The notes: generated from the sequence alone by a model not told the origin. A DNA stretch of 5,751 nucleotides from Propionibacteriaceae bacterium (GCA_031260385.1 JAIRKB010000206.1:1-5751), one strand, 5' to 3'. Shown: positions 1 through 5,221, counted from the stretch's first letter. Numbers and translations are program-made.

Positions 1-948
1 CCGCCGACTGGGAACCCGAACTCCCGGTACATCCCGGGACCTCCCGATCTCGACCCACCCCGTCCGGACAGTCCCTATGTTTCTGCGGTTTGGGATGTGC
101 TAGAACGTAACCAGATGTACAACCAGACGACAAGACCGGTCAACTGCAACTTGGGCACTATCAACCTGCAAACCGCGCCGGCGAATGTCATTGAAGACCA
201 CCTCGAGGGCTACATGGAGTGCCTGATGCATGTCTGGTTTGGGCCGGTAGAAGACGCCGGTTACTGGATGCCTCGTCCCTCGGTAACCGTCTACACCGCC
301 CCGATTCAGACCGCCTGCGGGCTGATGGATGACACTGAAAACGCTTTCTATTGCGCCGCCAACCAGCAGACCTACTACGGGATCAACTTGATCAAGATCG
401 TGCCAGATGTGTCGAATGAGCGACTAGTCGCCGAGATCATCATGGCCCACGAGTTTGCCCATGCCATGCAATATCGCACTCAGATTCTGCAAGCGCAGTG
501 GTGGGCCCAAGATAACGCCGACACCGAAGAAGACGCCATGGATATCTCCCGGCGCAAGGAGATGCAGGCTGACTGCTGGGCCGGTATGGCGATCGGGGCG
601 ATCGGGGTTTCCATCGGGCTTAACGACAACGATGAGGCGACGATCGAATCGGTCTTCCATGGGATTGCCTTACCTTATCCATCCCCGCTCTCCACCCATG
701 GCTGGGGTGTTAACCGCGCCGCCTGGGCGGTCAAGGGTATCCACACCACCAACCTCGGCACCTGTAACACCTGGATCGTTGATTCCAGCGAGGTCACCGA
801 GTCACCAACGCAGTGGCGATGGCCGCAAGGCCGTCGCCCTGCCCGAGGAAACCGAGCCCATCTGTGGAGGTGGCGGCCACCGAGACTGGTGCCGCCACTA
901 ACGCTCCTAAAACCTGCTCGGCTTCGCGGCGGCGCGGCGCTAGCTTAG
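1..948 (+). CDS. Neutral zinc metallopeptidase, YpfJ/Zn_peptidase type (5' partial)
   Basis: The frame is open from base 1, so the gene begins left of the window; the GTG at 97 lies inside the protein and is not a convincing start. The first ~25 visible residues are rich in Pro and Gly, the linker that in this family follows an N-terminal membrane segment, which is not visible here. The catalytic domain follows: a TACG...FYC cysteine pair (about 328-354), the zinc-binding HEFAH at 448-462, and E-M-Q-A-D-C-W-A-G at about 559-585, whose Glu is the likely third ligand of a gluzincin. The final family block (STHGWGVNRAAW ... LGTCNTW) ends near 776. The family is a putative membrane-anchored or extracytoplasmic metalloprotease whose substrates are poorly known. 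After 776 the frame continues another ~57 codons, mostly as an Arg/Pro-rich tail antisense to ispF, before TAG at 946-948. That tail looks unlike a conserved domain, so the true end could be earlier if there is a frameshift. The domain call is confident; the function is not. Confidence 0.85.
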   Translation, partial: PPTGNPNSRYIPGPPDLDPPRPDSPYVSAVWDVLERNQMYNQTTRPVNCNLGTINLQTAPANVIEDHLEGYMECLMHVWFGPVEDAGYWMPRPSVTVYTAPIQTACGLMDDTENAFYCAANQQTYYGINLIKIVPDVSNERLVAEIIMAHEFAHAMQYRTQILQAQWWAQDNADTEEDAMDISRRKEMQADCWAGMAIGAIGVSIGLNDNDEATIESVFHGIALPYPSPLSTHGWGVNRAAWAVKGIHTTNLGTCNTWIVDSSEVTESPTQWRWPQGRRPARGNRAHLWRWRPPRLVPPLTLLKPARLRGGAALA

Positions 949-1258
949 GGCGATTACCAATGATCTGAACGGCGACATTGGCTACCGACCAGCCCGCCTC
1001 GCTAACCAGTCGTACGACTTCGGCCAACAGGGTCGACCCCGAGGCCCCTGACCAGCGGGGATCACTGGTTCCAAACACTTCACCCAAGTCGCCAAGCCCG
1101 GTGGCCGATAGCAAGGCGTCACAGATGGCGTGGCAGGCGACATCGGCGTCGGAGTGACCCTCCAGGCCAGGTTCGTCGGCGAAACACAATCCCGCCAGAT
1201 AGAGCGGCGGCGTGGGGGCAAAGCGGTGGACGTCCACCCCGATACCAGTTCGCATCAT
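794..1258 (-). CDS. ispF: 2-C-methyl-D-erythritol 2,4-cyclodiphosphate synthase
   Basis: IspF converts CDP-ME 2-phosphate to MEcPP and CMP in the MEP pathway of isoprenoid precursor synthesis, as a cytoplasmic homotrimer. The 154-residue length is normal. The metal-binding GVDVH motif gives D9 and H11, and the block GHSDADVACHAICDALL (34-50) contains the third zinc ligand H43. GDLGEVFG (56-63), GNRPKLAP (101-108) and ATSTDGLGFLGQGDGLAAIATALV (129-152, written here as overlapping motifs ATSTDG and GQGDG) follow in family order. The usual GRGEG near the C-terminus reads GQGDG, a mild deviation. The start is ATG at 1258, which overlaps the ispD stop in ATGA, so translation is probably coupled; a second ATG follows directly at 1255. 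The last 155 bp overlap the convergent metallopeptidase frame. It is the distal gene of the carD-ispD-ispF operon. Confidence 0.96.
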   Translation of the reverse strand: MMRTGIGVDVHRFAPTPPLYLAGLCFADEPGLEGHSDADVACHAICDALLSATGLGDLGEVFGTSDPRWSGASGSTLLAEVVRLVSEAGWSVANVAVQIIGNRPKLAPRRREAEQVLGALVAAPVSVAATSTDGLGFLGQGDGLAAIATALVTR

Positions 1259-1911
1259 GGTCCTGTCACCTCCGGAGCCCGTACGACGATTTCTGCGAGC
1301 ATGAGGTCCAGCGGCTCGGTGATCTTGAAAGCCAACCCATCGCCGGGAACCGTGGTCACGGGAACCTGGGAGGCCTCACAGATCGTTGCATCATCGGTGT
1401 ATTCCTTATCGCCAGCCGCCGCGTGGGCCGCCCTCAGGACGGCGGTGGCAAAGCCTTGGGGGGTCTGAACGCGCAGGAAGGTCGAGCGATCGACCGGGAT
1501 AGTGGTATTGCGCCGGATCCGTCGCAGGGAATCAACCTGCGGTATCACCGGAATCACCGCTGGTGCGCCCGCCCGCACCGCCTCGATCACCCGATCAACG
1601 ACAAACGGCGGCACTAGGGGACGGGCCGCATCATGGACCAGAACATACTCCACCGCCCCGACATGGTCGAGGCCTAGCCGTACGGAATCTTGGCGCATCA
1701 CGCCCCCGGGAATCACACTGACACGGTCACCATGAGGGGCTAGCATCGCCGCGAAGCGTTCCAGCCAGCCTTCCGGGGCGGTCACGATCACCCGGGACAC
1801 CCCGCCCGCAAACATGGCTTGGACTGCTCGTACGACGATTGGCACCCCACCGATCTCGATGGCGGCCTTGGGAATCTCACGCCCTAGTCTCACGCCAGTC
1901 CCGGCCGCCAC
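1255..1911 (-). CDS. ispD: 2-C-methyl-D-erythritol 4-phosphate cytidylyltransferase (start uncertain)
   Basis: IspD transfers CMP from CTP to MEP, giving CDP-ME, the step two before IspF in the MEP pathway. Visible from the GTG at 1911 are the nucleotide-binding loop AAGTGVRLG...PKA (residues 2-16), PGGVMRQDSV (68-77), the HDAARP motif (93-98), VQTPQGF (148-154), YTDDA (171-175) and AFKITEPLD (194-202). The GTG at 1911 is used only because it is the sole ATG/GTG/TTG available in frame. It would remove the first beta strand, which the in-frame codons just upstream still encode (EVAAIVV). The frame stays open back to the carD TGA at 1971-1969 without a start codon. Other possibilities are an AUC start at 1917-1915 behind an AGAGG, readthrough of the carD stop, or a frameshift in the G6 run at 1959-1964 that would restore a GTG start at 1972 and a 238-residue protein. 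The function is sure; the N-terminus is not. The stop overlaps ispF by 4 nt. Confidence 0.93.
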   Translation of the reverse strand: MAAGTGVRLGREIPKAAIEIGGVPIVVRAVQAMFAGGVSRVIVTAPEGWLERFAAMLAPHGDRVSVIPGGVMRQDSVRLGLDHVGAVEYVLVHDAARPLVPPFVVDRVIEAVRAGAPAVIPVIPQVDSLRRIRRNTTIPVDRSTFLRVQTPQGFATAVLRAAHAAAGDKEYTDDATICEASQVPVTTVPGDGLAFKITEPLDLMLAEIVVRAPEVTGP

Positions 1912-1968
1912 GACGATCGCGGCGACCTCTTGATTAGCGGCTGGCTGGTTGACCTTCGCCCCCCAATG

Positions 1969-2463
1969 TCACTTATTGACCGAGGTCAAGACCTCGTCAA
2001 GAAGCTCCTCTGCCCGCGCCTCGTCTACTCGCTCTGCCAAAGCCAATTCTGAGACCAAGTTCTGACGGGCCTTCGCTAACATGCGCTTTTCGCCAGCGGA
2101 TAGTCCGCGGTCACGTTCGCGGCGCCACAGATCGCGCACCACCTCAGCGACTTTGACGACGTTTCCGGAGTGAATCTTCTCCAGGTTGGCCTTGAACCGG
2201 CGGGACCAGTTCGTTGGCTCCTCAACATCGGAGGCTTTCAGAACATTGAAGACTCGTTCGAGGTCTTCGCCACCAACCACGTCGCGAACACCAACAAGAT
2301 CAAGATTGCAGGCAGGCACTCGTACTACCAGATCGGACTGGCCGACAATACGCAAGACAAGATAGAGCTTGTCCTCGCCTTTGATTGTTCGGGTTTCGAT
2401 GTCTTCGATGACCGCGGCACCGTGATTCGGATAGACGACAGTTTCACCAACAGTGAATGACAT
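1969..2463 (-). CDS. carD: RNA polymerase-binding transcription factor CarD
   Basis: CarD binds the RNA polymerase beta subunit at promoters and stabilises the open complex. In actinobacteria it affects rRNA and many housekeeping promoters. The 164-residue protein resembles the well-studied mycobacterial protein along its whole length. Its N-terminal RNAP-interaction domain (about 1-55: VGETVVYPNHGAA, ETRTIKGE with R25, and VRVP with R48) is followed by the helical DNA-binding domain (about 75-160). That domain holds TNWSRR with W86, the Trp that wedges into the upstream edge of the bubble, then KVAEVVRDLWRR and GLSAGEKRMLAKAR. The ATG at 2463 matches the normal CarD N-terminus. A GAAAGGG 10 nt upstream is a somewhat distant ribosome-binding site. 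An inverted repeat (2470-2492) and a TAGAAT -10 candidate lie just ahead. The gene is followed by ispD in the same frame after TGA. The pairing of carD with ispD-ispF is familiar in actinobacteria such as Mycobacterium. Confidence 0.97.
   Translation of the reverse strand: MSFTVGETVVYPNHGAAVIEDIETRTIKGEDKLYLVLRIVGQSDLVVRVPACNLDLVGVRDVVGGEDLERVFNVLKASDVEEPTNWSRRFKANLEKIHSGNVVKVAEVVRDLWRRERDRGLSAGEKRMLAKARQNLVSELALAERVDEARAEELLDEVLTSVNK
1976..1989. repeat. TTGACC-GA-GGTCAA inverted repeat at the 3' end of carD
   Basis: Exact 6-bp arms (1976-1981 and 1984-1989) with a 2-bp centre lie inside the last codons of carD. A further TTGACC lies at 1949-1954 in front of ispD. The same half-sites, at wider spacing, form the repeat ahead of carD (2470-2492). 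Whether this is a binding site or coding coincidence cannot be told from one genome. Confidence 0.45.
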
Positions 2464-2469
2464 AGCTGT

Positions 2470-2492
2470 TTGACCCTTTCTGCCAGGGTCAA
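2470..2492. promoter_or_regulatory. Perfect 8-bp inverted repeat in front of carD (operator or leader hairpin)
   Basis: TTGACCCT at 2470-2477 and AGGGTCAA at 2485-2492 are exact reverse complements with a 7-nt spacer. The repeat ends 6 bp before the carD ATG. If transcribed from gpmA, it would fold into a hairpin that buries the only Shine-Dalgarno-like sequence of carD (GAAAGGG). If carD starts at its own TAGAAT promoter, only one arm is transcribed, and the repeat would sit as an operator over the start point. There is no U-tract, so it is not a standard terminator. Confidence 0.55.
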
Positions 2493-2497
2493 TTCTA
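2492..2497 (-). promoter_or_regulatory. Candidate carD promoter (-10 TAGAAT)
   Basis: On the minus strand TAGAAT (5 of 6 to the sigma-70/SigA consensus) is followed at the usual distance by a start point near 2485, giving a leader of about 22 nt before the carD ATG. A weak -35, TTCCGA, lies 18 nt upstream. The hexamer touches the inverted repeat at 2470-2492, so anything binding that repeat would cover the start point. This is inferred from pattern only. Confidence 0.45.
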
Positions 2498-2502
2498 CCA
2501 TG

Positions 2503-2530
2503 GATACCCGATCTTTCGGAACGGGATATC
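2503..2530 (-). other. Imperfect hairpin just after gpmA stop
   Basis: GATACCCG (2503-2510) pairs with CGGGATATC (2522-2530) with one bulged base and an 11-nt loop. It begins two bases past the gpmA TAA-side end on the transcribed strand. No T-run follows, so it is a weak terminator or a 3'-end stabilising structure. It also overlaps the region where a carD -35 box would lie. Confidence 0.35.
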
Positions 2531-2532
2531 AG

Positions 2533-3282
2533 TTATGCCTTCCCTTGATTCTTCACGGCATCAATCGAAGCGGCGGCCGCTTCCGGATCCAGATAGCGCC
2601 CACCGGGCTGGATCGGGCACATATCCTCATCGAGTTCGTAGAGCAGCGGGATGCCGGTGGGAATGTTCAACTCAGATATCGCCGCGTCGGAGATCTGGTC
2701 GAGATGCTTGACCAAGGCGCGCAAAGAGTTGCCGTGGGCGACAATCAGGGTCACCAAACCAGACCGTAAATCGGGGATGATGGCGTCATACCAGTAGGGC
2801 AACATCCGCCCCACGACATCCTTGAGGCATTCCGTGCTCGGGCGGACCTCGGTCGGTAGGACGGCGTAACGCGGGTCGTTGAACTGCGACCACTGGTCAT
2901 CGCGGGGAAGTTCGGGCGGAGCGGTGTCATAAGAGCGGCGCCAGACCATGAACATCTCATCGCCAAACTCGTCGCGGATCTGGGTCTTGTTCTTGCCCTG
3001 GAGGGCGCCATAGTGGCGTTCATTGAGCCGCCAGGAGCGCCGAACGTCAATCCAGTGACGATCGCAGCCGTCGAGGGTCAGATAAGCGGTGTGAATCGCC
3101 CGACGCAAGACTGAGGTGTGAACAACATCAGGCAATAGAGCTTCACTGGCGAGCAGTTCGGCACCCCGTCGCGCTTCGGCCATACCCTTTTCGTTGATGT
3201 CAACGTCCACCCAACCGGTGAACTGGTTTTTCGCATTCCATTCAGATTCGCCGTGACGAAGAAGAATTAGTTTGTACGTCAT
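2533..3282 (-). CDS. gpmA: 2,3-bisphosphoglycerate-dependent phosphoglycerate mutase
   Basis: GpmA interconverts 3- and 2-phosphoglycerate in glycolysis and gluconeogenesis through a phosphohistidine intermediate, in the cytoplasm. The 249-residue length is typical. The N-terminal LLRHGESEWN motif carries the phosphorylated H10 with R9. FTGWVDVDIN, SVLRRAIHTA (R60/R61), LNERHYGALQGKNK (E88, the proposed general acid/base) and LIVAHGNSLRAL (H183) supply the rest of the active site. NIPTGIPLLYELD (206-218) closes the fold, and the short C-terminal tail is not conserved. The ATG at 3282 fits the family N-terminus exactly. No useful Shine-Dalgarno is present, but TAGGCT lies exactly 6 nt before the ATG, which suggests a leaderless mRNA. 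It is divergent from the reductase at 3362 and 69 bp upstream of carD in the same direction, so some read-through into carD is possible. Confidence 0.97.
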   Translation of the reverse strand: MTYKLILLRHGESEWNAKNQFTGWVDVDINEKGMAEARRGAELLASEALLPDVVHTSVLRRAIHTAYLTLDGCDRHWIDVRRSWRLNERHYGALQGKNKTQIRDEFGDEMFMVWRRSYDTAPPELPRDDQWSQFNDPRYAVLPTEVRPSTECLKDVVGRMLPYWYDAIIPDLRSGLVTLIVAHGNSLRALVKHLDQISDAAISELNIPTGIPLLYELDEDMCPIQPGGRYLDPEAAAASIDAVKNQGKA

Positions 3283-3288
3283 GGTCCT

Positions 3289-3318
3289 AGCCTAGCTCGA
3301 CCCGAGGGGAAGTGACAG
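3289..3318 (-). promoter_or_regulatory. Candidate leaderless gpmA promoter
   Basis: On the minus strand CTGTCA (3318-3313, 4 of 6 to TTGACA), an 18-nt spacer and TAGGCT (3294-3289) are followed after exactly 6 nt by the gpmA ATG, which would be base +1. AGGA stands only 2 nt from the ATG, too close to serve as a ribosome-binding site. This supports a leaderless mRNA. Confidence 0.45.
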
Positions 3319-3355
3319 TGGGATTACCTAGTGATAATCGGGGTGCAGCTAAGAT
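3312..3355 (+). promoter_or_regulatory. Candidate promoter(s) of the SDR gene
   Basis: TAAGAT at 3350-3355 lies exactly 6 nt before the ATG at 3362, consistent with a leaderless start, but no good -35 stands 17-18 nt upstream. A second possibility is GTGACA (3312-3317) with GATAAT (3333-3338). Each is one mismatch from consensus, but the spacer is only 15 nt; that promoter would give a leader of roughly 18 nt with no clear Shine-Dalgarno. GTGACA overlaps the gpmA -35 on the other strand. Confidence 0.4.
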
Positions 3356-3361
3356 AGTCTC

Positions 3362-4222
3362 ATGACATCTTCGGTCGCCCTCATTACCGGGGCTTCGTCG
3401 GGAATCGGTTATCAAGCCGCTCTCGCCCTCCAAGCTAAGGGGGCTACCGTCTACGCGGCGGCGCGCCGGGCGATACCAACCCTGGCCGAGCGGGGGATTC
3501 ACACCCTGACACTCGATCTGGCCGACGAAGGCTCGTTGGCTAGCGCCGTGGAGAGGATCCTAGACCGCGAGGGCCACATCGACATCCTGGTAAATAATGC
3601 TGGGTATGGGGCGTACGGGGCAATTGAGGAGGTGTCAATCGCCGAGGCGCGCCATCAGTTCGAGGTTAATGTCTTTGGCGCGATGCGGCTGACCCAATTG
3701 GTCCTGCCCTCGATGATCGCGCGTGGGCATGGCCGGATAGTTAACATGTCGTCGCTCGGTGGGCGTTTCGCCATGGCCTTGGGAGGGTGGTACCACGCGA
3801 CCAAGTATGCCCTGGAGGCCCTGACTGATGCCCTGCGCCAAGAGGTGAAGCCTTTTGGGGTTGATGTCGTCCTGATCGAACCCGGTCTGGTTCACACCGA
3901 CTGGCCCCGGATTGCGGCAAGCTCGCTGAAGGCGACTTCGGGATTTGGCCGTTATGCTCACATCGCCGAGAACTTTGCCTTGGCCTTGGACTTTGCGGGA
4001 CGCATCGCCACCGAGCCGAATGTGATCGGGGCTTTGGTCGCTCACGCCGCCACCACCGCCCGACCGCGGACCCGCTACCGGAAGGGGTTTGGTGCCGTCC
4101 CACTGGCCTTTATCCCCCAACACCTCCCCGACCGCGCTTTCGACTGGGCGGTGAAGTTACTCCTAAACCACTTTGGCGACCTCGTTAACCTGGTTCGCAG
4201 CGATATTGACGAGTTGGTTTAG
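3362..4222 (+). CDS. Short-chain dehydrogenase/reductase, classical type
   Basis: This is an NAD(P)-dependent oxidoreductase with a Rossmann fold; the substrate cannot be told from sequence. The cofactor loop TGASSGIG is at 9-16, and A-A-A-R-R after beta-2 (32-36) suggests an NADP preference. LDLAD (51-55) and NNAG (78-81) follow. The catalytic tetrad is present: N103 (EVNVFG), S131 (NMSS), Y144 and K148 (YHATK). EPGLVHTDW (173-181) closes the cofactor site. At 286 residues it is longer than a 250-residue classical SDR. The extra C-terminal part (about 225-286, with R-P-R-T-R-Y) resembles SDRs annotated as oxidoreductase or short-chain dehydrogenase of the retinol/17-beta-HSD-like group. The ATG at 3362 has no clear Shine-Dalgarno, but TAAGAT sits exactly 6 nt upstream, so it is probably leaderless. 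It is divergent from gpmA and convergent with the SMP-30-like gene. Confidence 0.92.
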   Translation: MTSSVALITGASSGIGYQAALALQAKGATVYAAARRAIPTLAERGIHTLTLDLADEGSLASAVERILDREGHIDILVNNAGYGAYGAIEEVSIAEARHQFEVNVFGAMRLTQLVLPSMIARGHGRIVNMSSLGGRFAMALGGWYHATKYALEALTDALRQEVKPFGVDVVLIEPGLVHTDWPRIAASSLKATSGFGRYAHIAENFALALDFAGRIATEPNVIGALVAHAATTARPRTRYRKGFGAVPLAFIPQHLPDRAFDWAVKLLLNHFGDLVNLVRSDIDELV

Positions 4223-4228
4223 CTCGTC
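4208..4228. terminator. Hairpin at the convergent SDR / SMP-30-like junction
   Basis: GACGAG (4208-4213) and CTCGTC (4223-4228) are exact reverse complements. In the plus-strand RNA the stem can extend by a U-G and a U-A pair, leaving a 5-nt loop. The hairpin contains the SDR stop codon and ends one base before the stop of the opposing gene. The plus strand continues TCATTTCG, only a weak U-tract; the minus strand has none. It is a possible bidirectional terminator, the only one in a 6-bp gap. Confidence 0.4.
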
Positions 4229-5023
4229 TCATTTCGCAACAGGCACATCAAAGGCGTAGATGGCAGTGAAGGTCGTGATGTACAAGGTCTGGTGATCGTT
4301 ACCCCAGGTTAGATTGGTCACCGGTTCCGGCAGGGCGATGGTGGCGATGGGATTACCAGATTGATCGAGGATCGACACCCCTTGAGCGGTGCCGACATAG
4401 AGCCGACCGGAAGCGCTAAGGGCGATCCCCCCAAAGACTCCCCCCGCCTGAGGCAACACCGCGATCGGCTGGGGCGAGGGGCCACCCTGGGGATCGAGGC
4501 GCATAATCTCACCACTGCGATTGGCATAGAGGGTTGCTTCGTCGCTGCTGAGCGCCAGACCGGTGAAGCCCCCTTCGTACAACCGAGCCAAATCGCCCGT
4601 CGAGGGATCAAGCCGGTAGAGCCCGAGCGGTTGGGTCAGTTCCTGATCCTCCGCCGTCACGAGCGGATGATCGGTGAACCAGATCACGCCGGAGGCGCCA
4701 AGGGCGATATCGTGGGGCCCGTTTAGCCGCTTGCCGCCATAGTGGCTAGCTAGCACCGTCACCGAAGCATCGTCTTCGTCCCGCACCACCTGGGCCGTCT
4801 CCTGCTCACAGCGGATCAAGCGGCCTTGCGGGTCGAGGACCTGGCCCGCCGTCAACTGCGCTGGCAAGCGAAAAACCGTCGCCCCCCGGCGCTCATCGTA
4901 AGCGTAAACCGTCGACCGAATCAGATCGGCAAAAATTAGACGACCGCTTGGGGGATCCCAAATCGGAGCACAAGCCAACCGAAACCCCTCGGCAACAACA
5001 CGAAGATCATTATTCACCCCCAC
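4229..5023 (-). CDS. SMP-30/gluconolactonase-like beta-propeller protein, metal ligands apparently lost
   Basis: The 264-residue protein has the six-bladed propeller pattern of the SMP-30/gluconolactonase/LRE family: PIWDPPSGRLIFADL (20-34), RLIRCEQETAQVVR (68-81), GGKRLNGPHDIAL (96-108), GVIWFTD (112-118), GLYRLDPSTGDL (134-145), GLALSSDEATLYANR (155-169), GIALSASGRLYVG (199-211) and TNLTWGNDHQTLYIT (236-250). Family members are Ca/Zn-dependent lactonases. By eye, the three usual ligands are replaced: Glu of EGPVW by Cys18, Asn of the NG-(L/I) segment by Thr154, and Asp of PDGI by Gly198. A lactonase role is therefore doubtful; it may be a binding protein or use other residues. There is no signal peptide, so it is probably cytoplasmic. 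GTG at 5023 gives the longest frame. GTG at 5017, two codons later, is exactly 6 nt from a TATTCT hexamer and may be the real leaderless start. Family confidence is high, function low. Confidence 0.85.
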   Translation of the reverse strand: MGVNNDLRVVAEGFRLACAPIWDPPSGRLIFADLIRSTVYAYDERRGATVFRLPAQLTAGQVLDPQGRLIRCEQETAQVVRDEDDASVTVLASHYGGKRLNGPHDIALGASGVIWFTDHPLVTAEDQELTQPLGLYRLDPSTGDLARLYEGGFTGLALSSDEATLYANRSGEIMRLDPQGGPSPQPIAVLPQAGGVFGGIALSASGRLYVGTAQGVSILDQSGNPIATIALPEPVTNLTWGNDHQTLYITTFTAIYAFDVPVAK

Positions 5024-5029
5024 AGAATA
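5024..5029 (-). promoter_or_regulatory. Candidate leaderless promoter of the SMP-30-like gene (-10 TATTCT)
   Basis: TATTCT on the minus strand is followed by six bases (GTGGGG) and then GTG at 5017-5015, which would be base +1. No clear -35 is present 16-18 nt upstream, where the sequence is the foot of the GC-rich hairpin at 5045-5077. The hexamer directly abuts the alternative GTG at 5023, which argues that 5017 is the start if this promoter is used. Confidence 0.35.
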
Positions 5030-5034
5030 CCTGG

Positions 5035-5077
5035 GAAATTGAAACTCGGCCCGCCCTGGGGGTTAGGTCGGGCCGAG
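5035..5077 (-). terminator. Rho-independent terminator-like hairpin upstream of the SMP-30-like gene
   Basis: CTCGGCCCG (5045-5053) and CGGGCCGAG (5069-5077) form a perfect 9-bp, very GC-rich stem with a 15-nt loop. Read leftward, the stem is followed by TTTCAATTTC, an interrupted U-tract. The direction fits termination of minus-strand transcription, either tmk read-through or a transcript starting in the spacer. It lies 22 bp from the next start codon, so it could also act as a leader attenuator for that gene. Confidence 0.6.
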
Positions 5078-5221
5078 CGTTAGGGTTTGATATTCGGTCT
5101 ACGGGGCCACCGCATGAGGCACGGTCGCAGATTGACCCCGGGACGGTCTATCACACAGACAACTACTCGGTTCGGAGAGCTTAGATGGTAGTGCGCCCTT
5201 CGAGTAATAATTGTGATTGAA

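Noticed and set aside
20..56. Repeated TCCCG motif about every 12 bp at the left end
   Set aside because: It is explained by the Pro/Gly-rich coding linker of the metallopeptidase; no longer tandem unit is present.
97..99. GTG as start of the metallopeptidase
   Set aside because: The frame is open to the left edge and the upstream Pro/Gly-rich codons look like the family linker; the conserved region begins before any N-terminal membrane anchor could fit.
2170..2460. 96-codon plus-strand frame antisense to carD
   Set aside because: It lies wholly within the confidently assigned carD and has no start signal or recognisable domain; open antisense frames are common at this base composition.
3635..4123. 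162-codon minus-strand frame inside the SDR gene
   Set aside because: It is antisense to a clear SDR with all catalytic motifs; its translation is Gly/Gln/Arg-rich with no recognisable family.
4948..5184. 78-codon plus-strand frame reaching into the intergenic spacer
   Set aside because: Half is antisense to the SMP-30-like gene, the product is low-complexity, no ribosome-binding site precedes it, and it would read through the GC-rich hairpin.
5168..5200. tRNA-like stretch AGCTTAGATGGTAGTGCGC resembling a D-arm
   Set aside because: The D-stem mispairs, position 8 is not T, no matching 3' acceptor strand or T-arm GTTC follows, and no anticodon stem can be formed. A tRNA remnant cannot be excluded, but a gene is not supported.
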